Below are positions 57,501-64,000 of a DNA stretch of 64,000 nt, in pieces. The stretch comes from JADKHR01 sp041917295 (GTDB lineage Bacteria > Elusimicrobiota > Elusimicrobia > FEN-1173), in contig JAYRXX010000038.1 of assembly GCA_041917295.1 (NCBI GenBank), positions 1 to 64,000 on the forward strand, written 5' to 3'. Every line of letters begins with the position of its first letter. Position 1 is the first letter of the stretch. The translations under genes and the position numbers were made by a program. Below the pieces are notes generated by a model. The model ran no database searches, was not told the DNA's origin, and worked only from the letters and a program-made list of their open reading frames with translations.

Positions 57501-59726
57501 TTACAGGGCCATCCCGATCGTCAGAGACACCCGTCGCACGCCCGCGGACGCCTGGGAATAGGCCAAATATAGGGGGCCCAGGCCCGTGTCCAAAGCCGTA
57601 AACAGGCTTCCGGCCCAAAATCCATACTGGTTCATCGCCGAATCCCCGGGAGTCCGGGTTCCCCCCCATTCAACCGCTGTGCCGGCGTACCAGGGGAGGC
57701 GCAGGACCTTTTTCATTTGATAAAGATATTGGACCTGCCCAAGAACCCGTTCGGTTCCCACCAAATTGTTGGTTCCAAACCCGGACAAATTTAAAAAACC
57801 GCCCAGTCGATAGATGTAAGGTTCCTCCGAATCCGGGTCCAGGTTGACCGCGCGGTCGGCACGAAACCGAGCGGTGTGTTTTCCCCACGATCGCGCAACG
57901 CTCAAATCCATTTCCACGGCGCCGGCGCCGGCGTCAGACCCCAACCACGTGGTGGCCCCCCGCCAACGAACGTAACCGAGACATCCGTTTCGAGGGAACC
58001 CCGGCTTGTCCATAGAATCCACCATCATTTCCGCCATCAGTTCTCCCTGGACCCGTTCGGTGCGGAGAACCGGAAACGCCGGTGATTTCCAGGTTTCGTC
58101 GCGGCCGTTAAGCCCGACTTTCAAGCGGCCCCAATTTTTAAAGTTGCGCCCGGCGCCCAATCCCCCGCCGCGGGAATTTTTCTCGAACGGGACCTCGTTG
58201 TCATCGCCCACAAGGACCGGGTCGTGCTCTTTTTTCACAGCCGCGTTAACGTACGTGAAATAGGGCGCGGATCCGAAACTCAGCCATGACGGCACTTTTC
58301 CCACCGGCTGATAAAACTCCGCCCGCGCGCCGGAATTGGTTCCGATGTCGGCGTCCAACCGCAATTCGCCGCCCGCCGAATTTAGTTCGGTCATTTGAAA
58401 GCTGGCCAAAATCCCGTACTGGCTTTGGCCATCGAAATCTTCGGCGGTTTTAAACCCCAGCCGCAGAAAGTTTGGGCCCCAACTTTTCCGCGGGGCATCG
58501 ACCACCAGCACATTCTCCAACGCTTCCTGTTCCACATGGTAATCGAGACTTTCGAAATAACCCAATCCATTGAGAACACCCAAATCTTTCTGGAGTTGCG
58601 CGGGATCCAACGGCGCGCCGATCCGTTGTCGGATGAACGGAAGAATGGTTTTATCGGAAAACCGCGTGCCGTTGTTGAGGGCGATCCGGTCCACCCGGGG
58701 CAAAGACGGCCTGGGGGCCAAAGAGGCCCGCCAACGGGCGTATTCCTCGGGCGACAGCGAATAGGCCGACAGCGACGCGGACAACAACCGAGCGGCCTGT
58801 ACTCCCCGATCGATAAACGCGGTGACCTTGTCAAAATCCGTGAACGACAAATCCCCCAAATCCGGCTGAATGAGAATGTCTTCGGGAGCCATTTTGGAAA
58901 GTTGCAGGGCGTCCTGTTGGGTTCCGCCCAACCGGGCCACCTGGCCGGCAACGCTGATCACCGAATCGATGTCCTCTTGCGGGGTCAAAGGAGTGCCGAT
59001 GTTGACGACGATAAGCCGTTCGGCGCCCATCCGCTGGGCTGTTTCGACGGGGATGTTGCGCAGATAGCCCCCGTCGGCCAACAAACGGCCTTCCCAGTTC
59101 ACGGGGGTGAACAACGGGGAAACGGCCACGCTGGCACGAATGGCTTTCACCAAATCCCCGTGGTCCAACACCACGGCCTCGCCGGACCCCAAATCGGTCG
59201 CCATGGCCCGGAACGGGATTGGAAGTTGATCGAAACTTCCCAAGGGTTGGGTGACCTGAGACAACTTTCGCAGTTCGGTCACAAACGTCTGGCCTTCCAC
59301 GAACCCGCGGGGAAGTTTAACCCCGTTTTTTCCGATGCCGATGCGGGTTTTTACCAGGAAAGTTCGATCGTCTTCTTTGCGCCGAAACGAAAGGTCTTTG
59401 CGCGAGGGCGCGTCGGAAAAAGAGTTGACCAAATCAAACGCGCGGAAAATTTTTTCCAATTCGTCGGCCGTCAGGCCCGTGGCGTACAGCCCGCCCACGG
59501 CGGCCCCCATGCTGGTGCCCGCAACAAAGGAAATGGGGATCCGCATTTCTTCCAGGACTCGCAGCACGCCCACGTGGGATAACCCCCGGGCCCCGCCGCC
59601 GCTAAGAACCAAGCCGATTTTGGGAGCTTTTTTTGAGGGAGGAGCCGAGGCGGACACAAAAGAACCCGAATGGATGAAAACAAAAGCAAAAAAGAGGGCA
59701 ACGGTTGACCGGCGGGAACTTCCCAT
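57501..59726 (-). CDS. Patatin-like phospholipase with Omp85-type barrel (PlpD/type Vd-like)
   Basis: A 741-aa protein. Signal peptide (residues 1-26, ALFFAFVFIHSG core). Patatin domain about 35-325: oxyanion loop GLVLSGGGARGLSHVG near 41, nucleophile GTSMGAAVGGL near 70, and the dyad Asp in LLADGGYLRNIPVETAQRMG near 219. One POTRA-like domain follows (about 345-405, RIALNNGTRFSDKTILPFIR), then a C-terminal beta-barrel to residue 741. This is the layout of type Vd autotransporters such as PlpD, placed in the outer membrane. The ATG at 59726 has GGGAGG upstream. Lipid substrate and whether the passenger is released are unknown. Confidence 0.9.
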   Translation of the reverse strand: MGSSRRSTVALFFAFVFIHSGSFVSASAPPSKKAPKIGLVLSGGGARGLSHVGVLRVLEEMRIPISFVAGTSMGAAVGGLYATGLTADELEKIFRAFDLVNSFSDAPSRKDLSFRRKEDDRTFLVKTRIGIGKNGVKLPRGFVEGQTFVTELRKLSQVTQPLGSFDQLPIPFRAMATDLGSGEAVVLDHGDLVKAIRASVAVSPLFTPVNWEGRLLADGGYLRNIPVETAQRMGAERLIVVNIGTPLTPQEDIDSVISVAGQVARLGGTQQDALQLSKMAPEDILIQPDLGDLSFTDFDKVTAFIDRGVQAARLLSASLSAYSLSPEEYARWRASLAPRPSLPRVDRIALNNGTRFSDKTILPFIRQRIGAPLDPAQLQKDLGVLNGLGYFESLDYHVEQEALENVLVVDAPRKSWGPNFLRLGFKTAEDFDGQSQYGILASFQMTELNSAGGELRLDADIGTNSGARAEFYQPVGKVPSWLSFGSAPYFTYVNAAVKKEHDPVLVGDDNEVPFEKNSRGGGLGAGRNFKNWGRLKVGLNGRDETWKSPAFPVLRTERVQGELMAEMMVDSMDKPGFPRNGCLGYVRWRGATTWLGSDAGAGAVEMDLSVARSWGKHTARFRADRAVNLDPDSEEPYIYRLGGFLNLSGFGTNNLVGTERVLGQVQYLYQMKKVLRLPWYAGTAVEWGGTRTPGDSAMNQYGFWAGSLFTALDTGLGPLYLAYSQASAGVRRVSLTIGMAL

Positions 59727-59745
59727 GACGTGGACCCTCCCAAAC

Positions 59746-59775
59746 AAAAAGACCCCGGTTGGAAACGGGGTCTTT
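59746..59775 (-). terminator. Intrinsic terminator after tRNA-Gly
   Basis: On the minus strand AAAGACCCCG / CGGGGTCTTT form a perfect 10-bp stem with loop TTTCCAAC, followed by TTG and more T. It lies between tRNA-Gly and the patatin gene, so the latter needs its own promoter or read-through. Confidence 0.85.
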
Positions 59776-59784
59776 GAGTGAAGA

Positions 59785-59860
59785 TGGAGCGGGCGATCGG
59801 GTTCGAACCGACGACCTTCTCGTTGGCAACGAGACGTTCTACCAACTGAACTACGCCCGC
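59785..59860 (-). tRNA. tRNA-Gly (anticodon GCC), CCA encoded
   Basis: A 76-nt gene including the 3' CCA: acceptor GCGGGCG/CGCCCGC, D-arm GTTC/GAAC, anticodon stem TCTCG/CGAGA with loop TTGCCAA (anticodon GCC), T-arm GTCGG/CCGAT with TTCGAAC and a terminal wobble pair, discriminator T. It is the only tRNA of five in the window with an encoded CCA, and a perfect terminator follows. A REP-like tandem array begins 4 bp beyond its 5' end. Confidence 0.93.
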
Positions 59861-59863
59861 GCT

Positions 59864-60003
59864 AGCGGAAGTGCCGCGTGGGAGCGGCCGCCCGCATATC
59901 AGCGTTCCTATTTTAGCGGAAGTGCCGCGTGCAAGCGGCCGCCCGCATATCAGCGTTCCTATTTTAGCGGAAGTGCCGCGTGCAAGCGGCCGCCCGCATA
60001 TGA
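59864..60003. repeat. 51-bp tandem repeat with palindromic core (2.7 copies)
   Basis: Units start at 59864, 59915 and 59966 with AGCGGAAGTGCCGCGTG, followed by a GCGGCCGCCCGCATATCAGC block and GTTCCTATTTT. The core GCCGCGTGGGAGCGGC (first copy) forms a hairpin; in copies 2 and 3 the loop reads GTGCAA. The unit length is a multiple of three, so long open frames appear across it, but they are repeats in translation. Same family as the strings near 26870 and 49419. Confidence 0.9.
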
Positions 60004-60029
60004 GACATTCGTCTTTTTTTTACTACCCA

Positions 60030-60125
60030 GATCCCTCATCCGCTCCTTCGGAGCACCTTCCCCCAAGAGGGGAAGGAAAACAAAGAATTTCCCTCTCCTC
60101 TTGGGAGAGGGCAGGGCGAGGGATC
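60030..60125. repeat. Paired REP-like palindromes
   Basis: AGATCCCTC at the left and GAGGGATCT at the right enclose CCGCTCCTTCGGAGC, TTCCCCCAAGAGGGGAAGG and CCCTCTCCTCTTGGGAGAGGG. These are the same hairpin types as the element read through inside nagZ. This and the 51-bp array fill the gap between tRNA-Gly and sufT; no gene is seen in 60004-60179. Confidence 0.75.
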
Positions 60126-60179
60126 TGAGCAGATACCTTTTTTACAAAAGGAACTTCACCTTGCAGTCGCCATTATACC

Positions 60180-60575
60180 TTACTTTTGTGTTTTAGATAA
60201 AGACGAAGCGGCGCTTTCGGGCTGAAAACTGTCATCTTCGTCGTCATCGTCCAACTCAAAAAGGCCCATTTGCAGTTTGGCTTCATCGGACGCCATCGTG
60301 CGCGGATCCCAGGGCGGGATCCAGGCCAAATCCACCTTGACCTCCGATACACCCGCCATAGCGCCCACATCCGCGTGGACTTTGCTGAGCAGAGCCGGCC
60401 CGTAAGGGCACGCGGGGGTTGTCAGGGTCATCCGAACCGCCACCTTGTCTTTCCCATTCCCGTCGGGAACAACCTCAACACCGTATATGAGACCCAGGTC
60501 CAAAATGCTCAAATGGATTTCCGGATCAAAAATGGTTTTCAAAACTCCCCGCACCTGTTCAACCGAGACGGCCAT
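60180..60575 (-). CDS. sufT: SufT / MIP18-like (DUF59) Fe-S assembly factor
   Basis: A 131-aa protein of the MIP18/PaaD group. DPEIHLSILDLGLIYGVEV near residue 17 is the family core, and MTLTTPACPYGPALLSKVH holds the conserved Cys near residue 58. A short acidic tail (FELDDDDEDDSF) follows and is probably disordered. SufT supports Fe-S cluster maturation of client proteins in the cytoplasm. The start overlaps the sufU end by 17 bp. It is the last gene of the suf operon. Confidence 0.9.
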   Translation of the reverse strand: MAVSVEQVRGVLKTIFDPEIHLSILDLGLIYGVEVVPDGNGKDKVAVRMTLTTPACPYGPALLSKVHADVGAMAGVSEVKVDLAWIPPWDPRTMASDEAKLQMGLFELDDDDEDDSFQPESAASSLSKTQK

Positions 60576-61017
60576 GGGCGGCCTCCTTATCTTTGAACTC
60601 CTTGAGCCCTTCCAACAACGTGTTCCAAGCCAACAAGGCGCACTTGATTCGAACCGGGTATTTCCGAACCCCTTCCAGCGCCGACAGATCTTCTAAATCT
60701 TCAGGCAACTGGTCCGCTGGAACATTTTCCAACATCATTTTTTTAAACGCGTCGGCCAGTCCGGCGGACTCAGTCAAACTTTTCCCTTTTAACGCCTCGG
60801 TCATCATGGACGCCGACGATTGGGATATGGAACAACCGTGGCCATCCATTTTGATGTCCTCGATTTTTCCATCCCGCACGAGGAAGGTCAGTTCGAGAGC
60901 GTCTCCGCAAAGGGGGTTCACGCCTTTGACGCATACGTCCGGCACCTCCAGCTTGCCCCGGTTGCGGGGATGGCGGTAATGGTCCAGAATCACTTCCCGA
61001 TACAGGTCGTCGGTCAC
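60559..61017 (-). CDS. sufU: Fe-S cluster scaffold/sulfur-acceptor SufU
   Basis: A 152-aa NifU-like protein. The ligands are Cys37 in NPLCGDALEL, Asp39, Cys near 62 in DGHGCSISQSSASMM, and Cys near 127 in RIKCALLAWNTL, which bind zinc in SufU. The 18-20-residue insertion before the last Cys (LSALEGVRKYPVR region) fits SufU rather than IscU. SufU takes persulfide from SufS and passes it to SufBCD. The ATG overlaps the sufS stop by 4 bp. Cytoplasmic. Confidence 0.93.
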   Translation of the reverse strand: MTDDLYREVILDHYRHPRNRGKLEVPDVCVKGVNPLCGDALELTFLVRDGKIEDIKMDGHGCSISQSSASMMTEALKGKSLTESAGLADAFKKMMLENVPADQLPEDLEDLSALEGVRKYPVRIKCALLAWNTLLEGLKEFKDKEAAHGRLG

Positions 61018-62282
61018 CGAACCCCCGCGCCAAAAAGCCGTTCCGCCTCGGCCAACGCCGCCACCAAAGTGTCCACTTCCTGTTTGGTGTTGTAAAGATA
61101 AAAGCTTGCCCGGGCGGTTCCGGAAATATCCAGTTTACGCATCAGAACCTGGCAACAGTGGTGGCCGGCCCGAATGGCCACGCCTTCCCGGTCCAGGATG
61201 GTTCCCACGTCGTGGGAATGCACCCCGGGGAGATCAAAACTCACCACGCCGCCCCGCTTTTCCGGATCGGGCGGACCGTAAAGAATAATTTCGGGGAACC
61301 TGTCTTTCAGCCGTTCCAGCGCGTAGCGCGTGATTTCAATTTCGTGGGCGCGTACCCGATCCATCCCAACCCGTTCCAAATAATCAATCGCGGCGCCAAA
61401 CGCGATGGCTCCAGTGATGTTGGGGGTTCCCGCTTCGAATTTGTAAGGCAAATCGTTCCAGGTGGCACGGTCCATCCAGACTTCTTTGATCATGTCTCCG
61501 CCGCCCATAAACGGGTCCATGGTTTCCAGCAGGGACCGCCGGGCCCACAACACCCCCAACCCCGTCGGGCCCAGCATTTTGTGGGCAGAAAGAGCAAAAA
61601 AGTCGCACCCCAATTTTTGCACATGCACAGGCAAGTGGGGAGCCGACTGGGCGCCGTCCAACAACACCAGCGCGCCCACGGCGCGGGCCTGCCGAATTAT
61701 TTCGTCCACTGGGTTAATCGTTCCCAATGCGTTGGAGGCGTGGGTGATGGAAACAATTTTGGTTCGGCCCGTTAACAAAGCTGGCAATTTGTCCAGGTCC
61801 AAAAACCCTTCCCGCCCGGTGATGGGGATGTAGCGCACAACCGCGCCGGTTTCCCGGGCCACCATCTGCCATGGAATGATGTTGGAATGATGCTCCAACT
61901 CCGTCAATAAAATTTCGTCGCCGAGTTTCAGGGTTTTGCGGGCCCACGCAAAGGCCACGAGGTTAATGGATTCCGTGGCGTTGCGGGTAAAAATGATCGT
62001 GGCCGGATCGTCCGCGCCGATAAACCGCGCCACCCGCGCACGGGATTCTTCCATGAGCGACGTGGCTTCCTGGGACAAGGTGTGAACACCCCGGTGCACA
62101 TTGGCGTTGGTCCGCTCGTAGTAGGCGGTCATGGCCATGATCACCGACATGGGCTTTTGGGTGGTGGCGGCGTTGTCCAGGTACACCAACGGTTTGCCGT
62201 TCACCCGCCGCGAAAGAATGGGAAAATCCAACCGCGACAGGGCCGGATCAAAAGGGACAAGCGATTTTCTGTTGGGGTTCAT
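61014..62282 (-). CDS. sufS: Cysteine desulfurase SufS
   Basis: A 422-aa group II PLP-dependent desulfurase that turns cysteine into alanine and enzyme-bound persulfide. VYLDNAATTQKP opens the fold; HHSNIIPWQMVA, LLDGAQSAPHLPV and the Schiff-base Lys in SAHKMLGPTGLGVLW (near 231) are seen. The persulfide Cys lies in IRAGHHCCQVLMRKL near 374. The short active-site loop is typical of SufS. It overlaps sufU (4 bp) and the Rieske gene (4 bp). Its partner here is SufU. Confidence 0.96.
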   Translation of the reverse strand: MNPNRKSLVPFDPALSRLDFPILSRRVNGKPLVYLDNAATTQKPMSVIMAMTAYYERTNANVHRGVHTLSQEATSLMEESRARVARFIGADDPATIIFTRNATESINLVAFAWARKTLKLGDEILLTELEHHSNIIPWQMVARETGAVVRYIPITGREGFLDLDKLPALLTGRTKIVSITHASNALGTINPVDEIIRQARAVGALVLLDGAQSAPHLPVHVQKLGCDFFALSAHKMLGPTGLGVLWARRSLLETMDPFMGGGDMIKEVWMDRATWNDLPYKFEAGTPNITGAIAFGAAIDYLERVGMDRVRAHEIEITRYALERLKDRFPEIILYGPPDPEKRGGVVSFDLPGVHSHDVGTILDREGVAIRAGHHCCQVLMRKLDISGTARASFYLYNTKQEVDTLVAALAEAERLFGAGVR

Positions 62283-62593
62283 GATCGTGTCCTTACCTGA
62301 ATCGTGGTTCCTTCGACCCGGACCTCATGCACCGCCACCGGGGTCACGGCTGGCATGCGCGTGGCCGCGCCGGTACGCACACTGAAGCGGGCTCCGTGCC
62401 GAGGGCACTCCACCTCGTCGCCTTTCAGAGTCCCCTCGCCCAAGGGGCCGTCATCGTGAGAGCACAAGTCGTCGATGGCGTAAAAGGCCCCGCCCACACG
62501 GCTGACGGCGATCCGGCGGCCGTTCATCCGAAACACCTTTAGCGTTCCTTCGGGCACCTGATCCACTTGGGCCACTGCCGCAAATTCACTCAT
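62279..62593 (-). CDS. Rieske [2Fe-2S] ferredoxin in the suf operon
   Basis: A 104-aa protein with both Rieske half-sites: CSHDDGPL (C-x-H, near residues 44-46) and CPRHGARF (C-x2-H, near 63-66), the pattern of NirD/biphenyl-dioxygenase-type ferredoxins. No membrane anchor, so it is a soluble electron carrier. It starts inside the end of sufD (8-bp overlap) and ends on the sufS start (4-bp overlap), so it is fully embedded in the operon. It may bring electrons for cluster assembly; this is inference, but the same order occurs in other phyla. Confidence 0.92.
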   Translation of the reverse strand: MSEFAAVAQVDQVPEGTLKVFRMNGRRIAVSRVGGAFYAIDDLCSHDDGPLGEGTLKGDEVECPRHGARFSVRTGAATRMPAVTPVAVHEVRVEGTTIQVRTRS

Positions 62594-63902
62594 CCGGTCG
62601 CCCCAGTTTTTCATCAATCAGGGAACGCAACCGCTCGTGCAACGACGGAACGGCAACCCGTTGAATCACATCATCAAAAAACCCTTCCACCATGGCCCGC
62701 TCGGCTTGGCGCCGGTCCAACCCTCGGCTCATTAAATAAAAGCGTTGATCGTCGTCCAAGCCGCCCACGGCGGCGCCGTGGCCGCATTTTACATCGTCGG
62801 TTAAAATTTCCAACATGGGGATCGCGTTGGCCCGAGCGGTTCGGGACAACAGCACATTTTTGGACGCCTGGTAGGCCTGGGATTGACCCGCGGTTTTCTC
62901 GATCCGAATCAATCCGGTGTAGATCGACCGGGCTTTATCGGTGAGCGCCGATTTAAACAAAAGGTCGCTGGAGGTGCGCGGGGCTTGGTGTTCCTGAAGG
63001 GTGTGGTGGGTGAACCGCTGATCCCCGTCGCCGAACACCAGGCCGTAGAGGTTGGCCGACGCCCCCGGCTCCGTTAACCGGGACCCAAAATCCGCCCGGG
63101 ACAACCGCCCGCCCATGGCCGCCGCCAAGGTGGTCAACCGCGCGTCCCGGGCCAGGCGGGCGTTTTGAACCAAAAAATGGTTGACGGTCGGCCCTTGCCG
63201 CTGGAAGTTGACATACGTGACCTGGGCGTTTTCACCGACCACGATGTCCACACCCGAAACCGCCACGGCATCCCCTTCGGCGGGGCCGCGGGCCGCGTAC
63301 TCTTCCAATAAGGTTACCTGGGACCCGGCCTCGGCCACCACCACGGTCCGGGAGACGGCCGCTTGGCCGTCCGCCAACACAGGCGCGTATCCGCCCCGCA
63401 AGACAACACCCGCGTCGACCCCCTTGGGCACATAGACAAAAAGGCCCTGGTTCCAAAACGCGACCGACAAAGCGGCAAATTTCCCCTGAGACCCTGGGAC
63501 GTCGCGGGTCAACAACGAGCCCACTCGATCCGGCCAACGGCGAAATGCCTCGGCCAAATCAAGAAACTCGACGCCGCGGTCACCGAACGACGCCGGCGTC
63601 TTTCGGTAAACACCCTCCTGCCCCCATAGGACCTGGGCGTCCTCCGCACCGGCAAATTCGCGAAACGATTCCGGAGGCCGATCCGACGGGACCGCCGCCG
63701 ACGGGGCTAAAACGAATCGGTCCAAGTCAAGGGCCGAAAGGTCCGTCCGGCGCCAGGCTTCGTCTTCCTGTCGGGGCCAAGGCAAACGGGCGAATTCGTC
63801 ACGGGCCGCTTGGCGTAGTCGCGCCGAGGGGTCCGACGGGGAAACCGAACTCCCCATCAACCCGGGCCGAACCGGTTCGATCACAGCCGTCGTGTTAGCC
63901 AA
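62586..63902 (-). CDS. sufD: Fe-S cluster assembly protein SufD
   Basis: A 438-aa SufB/SufD-family protein with the right-handed beta-helix core (YVNFQRQGPTVNHFLVQNAR) and the C-terminal family block KARSIYTGLIRIEKTAGQSQ to KCGHGAAVGGLDDDQRFYLM, including the conserved Cys and His of the SufB-SufD interface. The N-terminus is helical (PSARLRQAARDEFARLPWPR). The start is a TTG at 63902 with GGAGG 7 nt before it; it overlaps the sufB end by 8 bp. Part of the SufBCD complex in the cytoplasm. Confidence 0.93.
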   Translation of the reverse strand: MANTTAVIEPVRPGLMGSSVSPSDPSARLRQAARDEFARLPWPRQEDEAWRRTDLSALDLDRFVLAPSAAVPSDRPPESFREFAGAEDAQVLWGQEGVYRKTPASFGDRGVEFLDLAEAFRRWPDRVGSLLTRDVPGSQGKFAALSVAFWNQGLFVYVPKGVDAGVVLRGGYAPVLADGQAAVSRTVVVAEAGSQVTLLEEYAARGPAEGDAVAVSGVDIVVGENAQVTYVNFQRQGPTVNHFLVQNARLARDARLTTLAAAMGGRLSRADFGSRLTEPGASANLYGLVFGDGDQRFTHHTLQEHQAPRTSSDLLFKSALTDKARSIYTGLIRIEKTAGQSQAYQASKNVLLSRTARANAIPMLEILTDDVKCGHGAAVGGLDDDQRFYLMSRGLDRRQAERAMVEGFFDDVIQRVAVPSLHERLRSLIDEKLGRPDE

Positions 63903-64000
63903 CGGATCCCTCCATTTCCAATTCCAATAATCGATTCAGTTCCACGGCGTATTCCATGGGAAGTTCTTTGGTGAACGGCTCAAAAAATCCATTGACGATC
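63895..64000 (-). CDS. sufB: SufB C-terminus (partial, runs off the window)
   Basis: The last 34 codons read IVNGFFEPFTKELPMEYAVE then LNRLLELEMEGSVG and a TAA stop at 63897-63895. This is the standard SufB C-terminal end (GFFEPFTKELPMEYAVELNR). The 5' part, and probably sufC, lie beyond 64000. It overlaps the sufD start by 8 bp. Confidence 0.93.
   Translation of the reverse strand, partial: IVNGFFEPFTKELPMEYAVELNRLLELEMEGSVG

Noticed and set aside
59864..60003. Coding repeat protein across the 51-bp tandem array
   Set aside because: The open frame exists only because the unit is 51 bp long; it has no start context, crosses tRNA-Gly, and the unit is a DNA hairpin repeat also found between other genes.

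Overview
The window is about 64 kb of GC-rich chromosome (roughly 58-60 % G+C by eye) from a diderm bacterium. An outer membrane is supported by an LpxL/HtrB-type acyltransferase, an MltA lytic transglycosylase lipoprotein, a patatin protein with an Omp85-type barrel, and several lipoproteins. Gene density is high, with 4-bp ATGA/GTGA stop-start overlaps at many junctions. The giant membrane protein with an N-terminal HIQDxHxNxEAQ-type domain, the AhbD-type radical SAM enzyme and the general gene mix point to an uncultivated lineage such as Omnitrophota or Elusimicrobiota. That placement is inference; no rRNA gene is present. There is no phage, insertion sequence with a transposase, or CRISPR array, but there are many palindromic repeats.

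Layout. 0.1-0.7 kb: zapA with a short coiled-coil partner. 0.8-8.5 kb: a TVP38 protein and a peptidoglycan-sugar recycling island (Na+/solute symporter, NamZ, MurQ, NagZ and a BadF-type amino-sugar kinase). 8.6-15.2 kb: infC-rpmI-rplT-pheS-pheT-lipoprotein-mltA. 15.2-17.7 kb: TPR protein, tRNA-Arg, apt, sigma factor and acylphosphatase. 17.7-20.5 kb: two tRNA-Pro genes, each surrounded by fragments of itself, on either side of an LpxL-like acyltransferase and an MGDG-synthase-like glycosyltransferase. 20.5-26.7 kb: merR, then the housekeeping run hflX-pgsA-der-plsY-gpsA-hup-alkD. 27.0-30.7 kb: AhbD-like radical SAM enzyme, a cysteine-motif protein, a double UspA protein, a cytidylate-kinase-like protein and a 62-aa ORF. 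30.7-34.1 kb (plus strand): another radical SAM protein, a CopD-like protein and a YidE/AspT-type transporter.

34.1-41.7 kb holds one gene of about 2516 codons: a signal sequence, a TIKI/ChaN-like domain, then three diverged copies of a membrane + Nudix-like + beta-rich module, the last copy carrying a kinase-like HPDN motif. Its 3' three quarters are visibly more AT-rich than the neighbourhood. It is the most unusual object in the window. 41.9-49.3 kb: a PPi-type PEP carboxykinase, a SulP permease, a cysteine-desulfurase-like enzyme and a zinc alcohol dehydrogenase. 49.5-57.2 kb: an iron/metal operon (fur-feoB-dtxR-exonuclease-terC-ADP-forming acyl-CoA synthetase/GNAT). 57.3-59.9 kb: tRNA-Arg, patatin/Omp85 protein and tRNA-Gly. 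60.2-64 kb: the suf operon (sufB end, sufD, Rieske ferredoxin, sufS, sufU, sufT), running off the right edge.

Functional logic. NamZ (exported) and NagZ (cytosolic) can release MurNAc and GlcNAc, the symporter can import the sugar, the kinase phosphorylates it, and MurQ turns MurNAc-6-P into GlcNAc-6-P. This would be a PTS-independent murein recycling route. The suf operon and the Fur/DtxR/FeoB operon would supply iron and Fe-S clusters to the radical SAM enzymes and to the haem pathway implied by AhbD.
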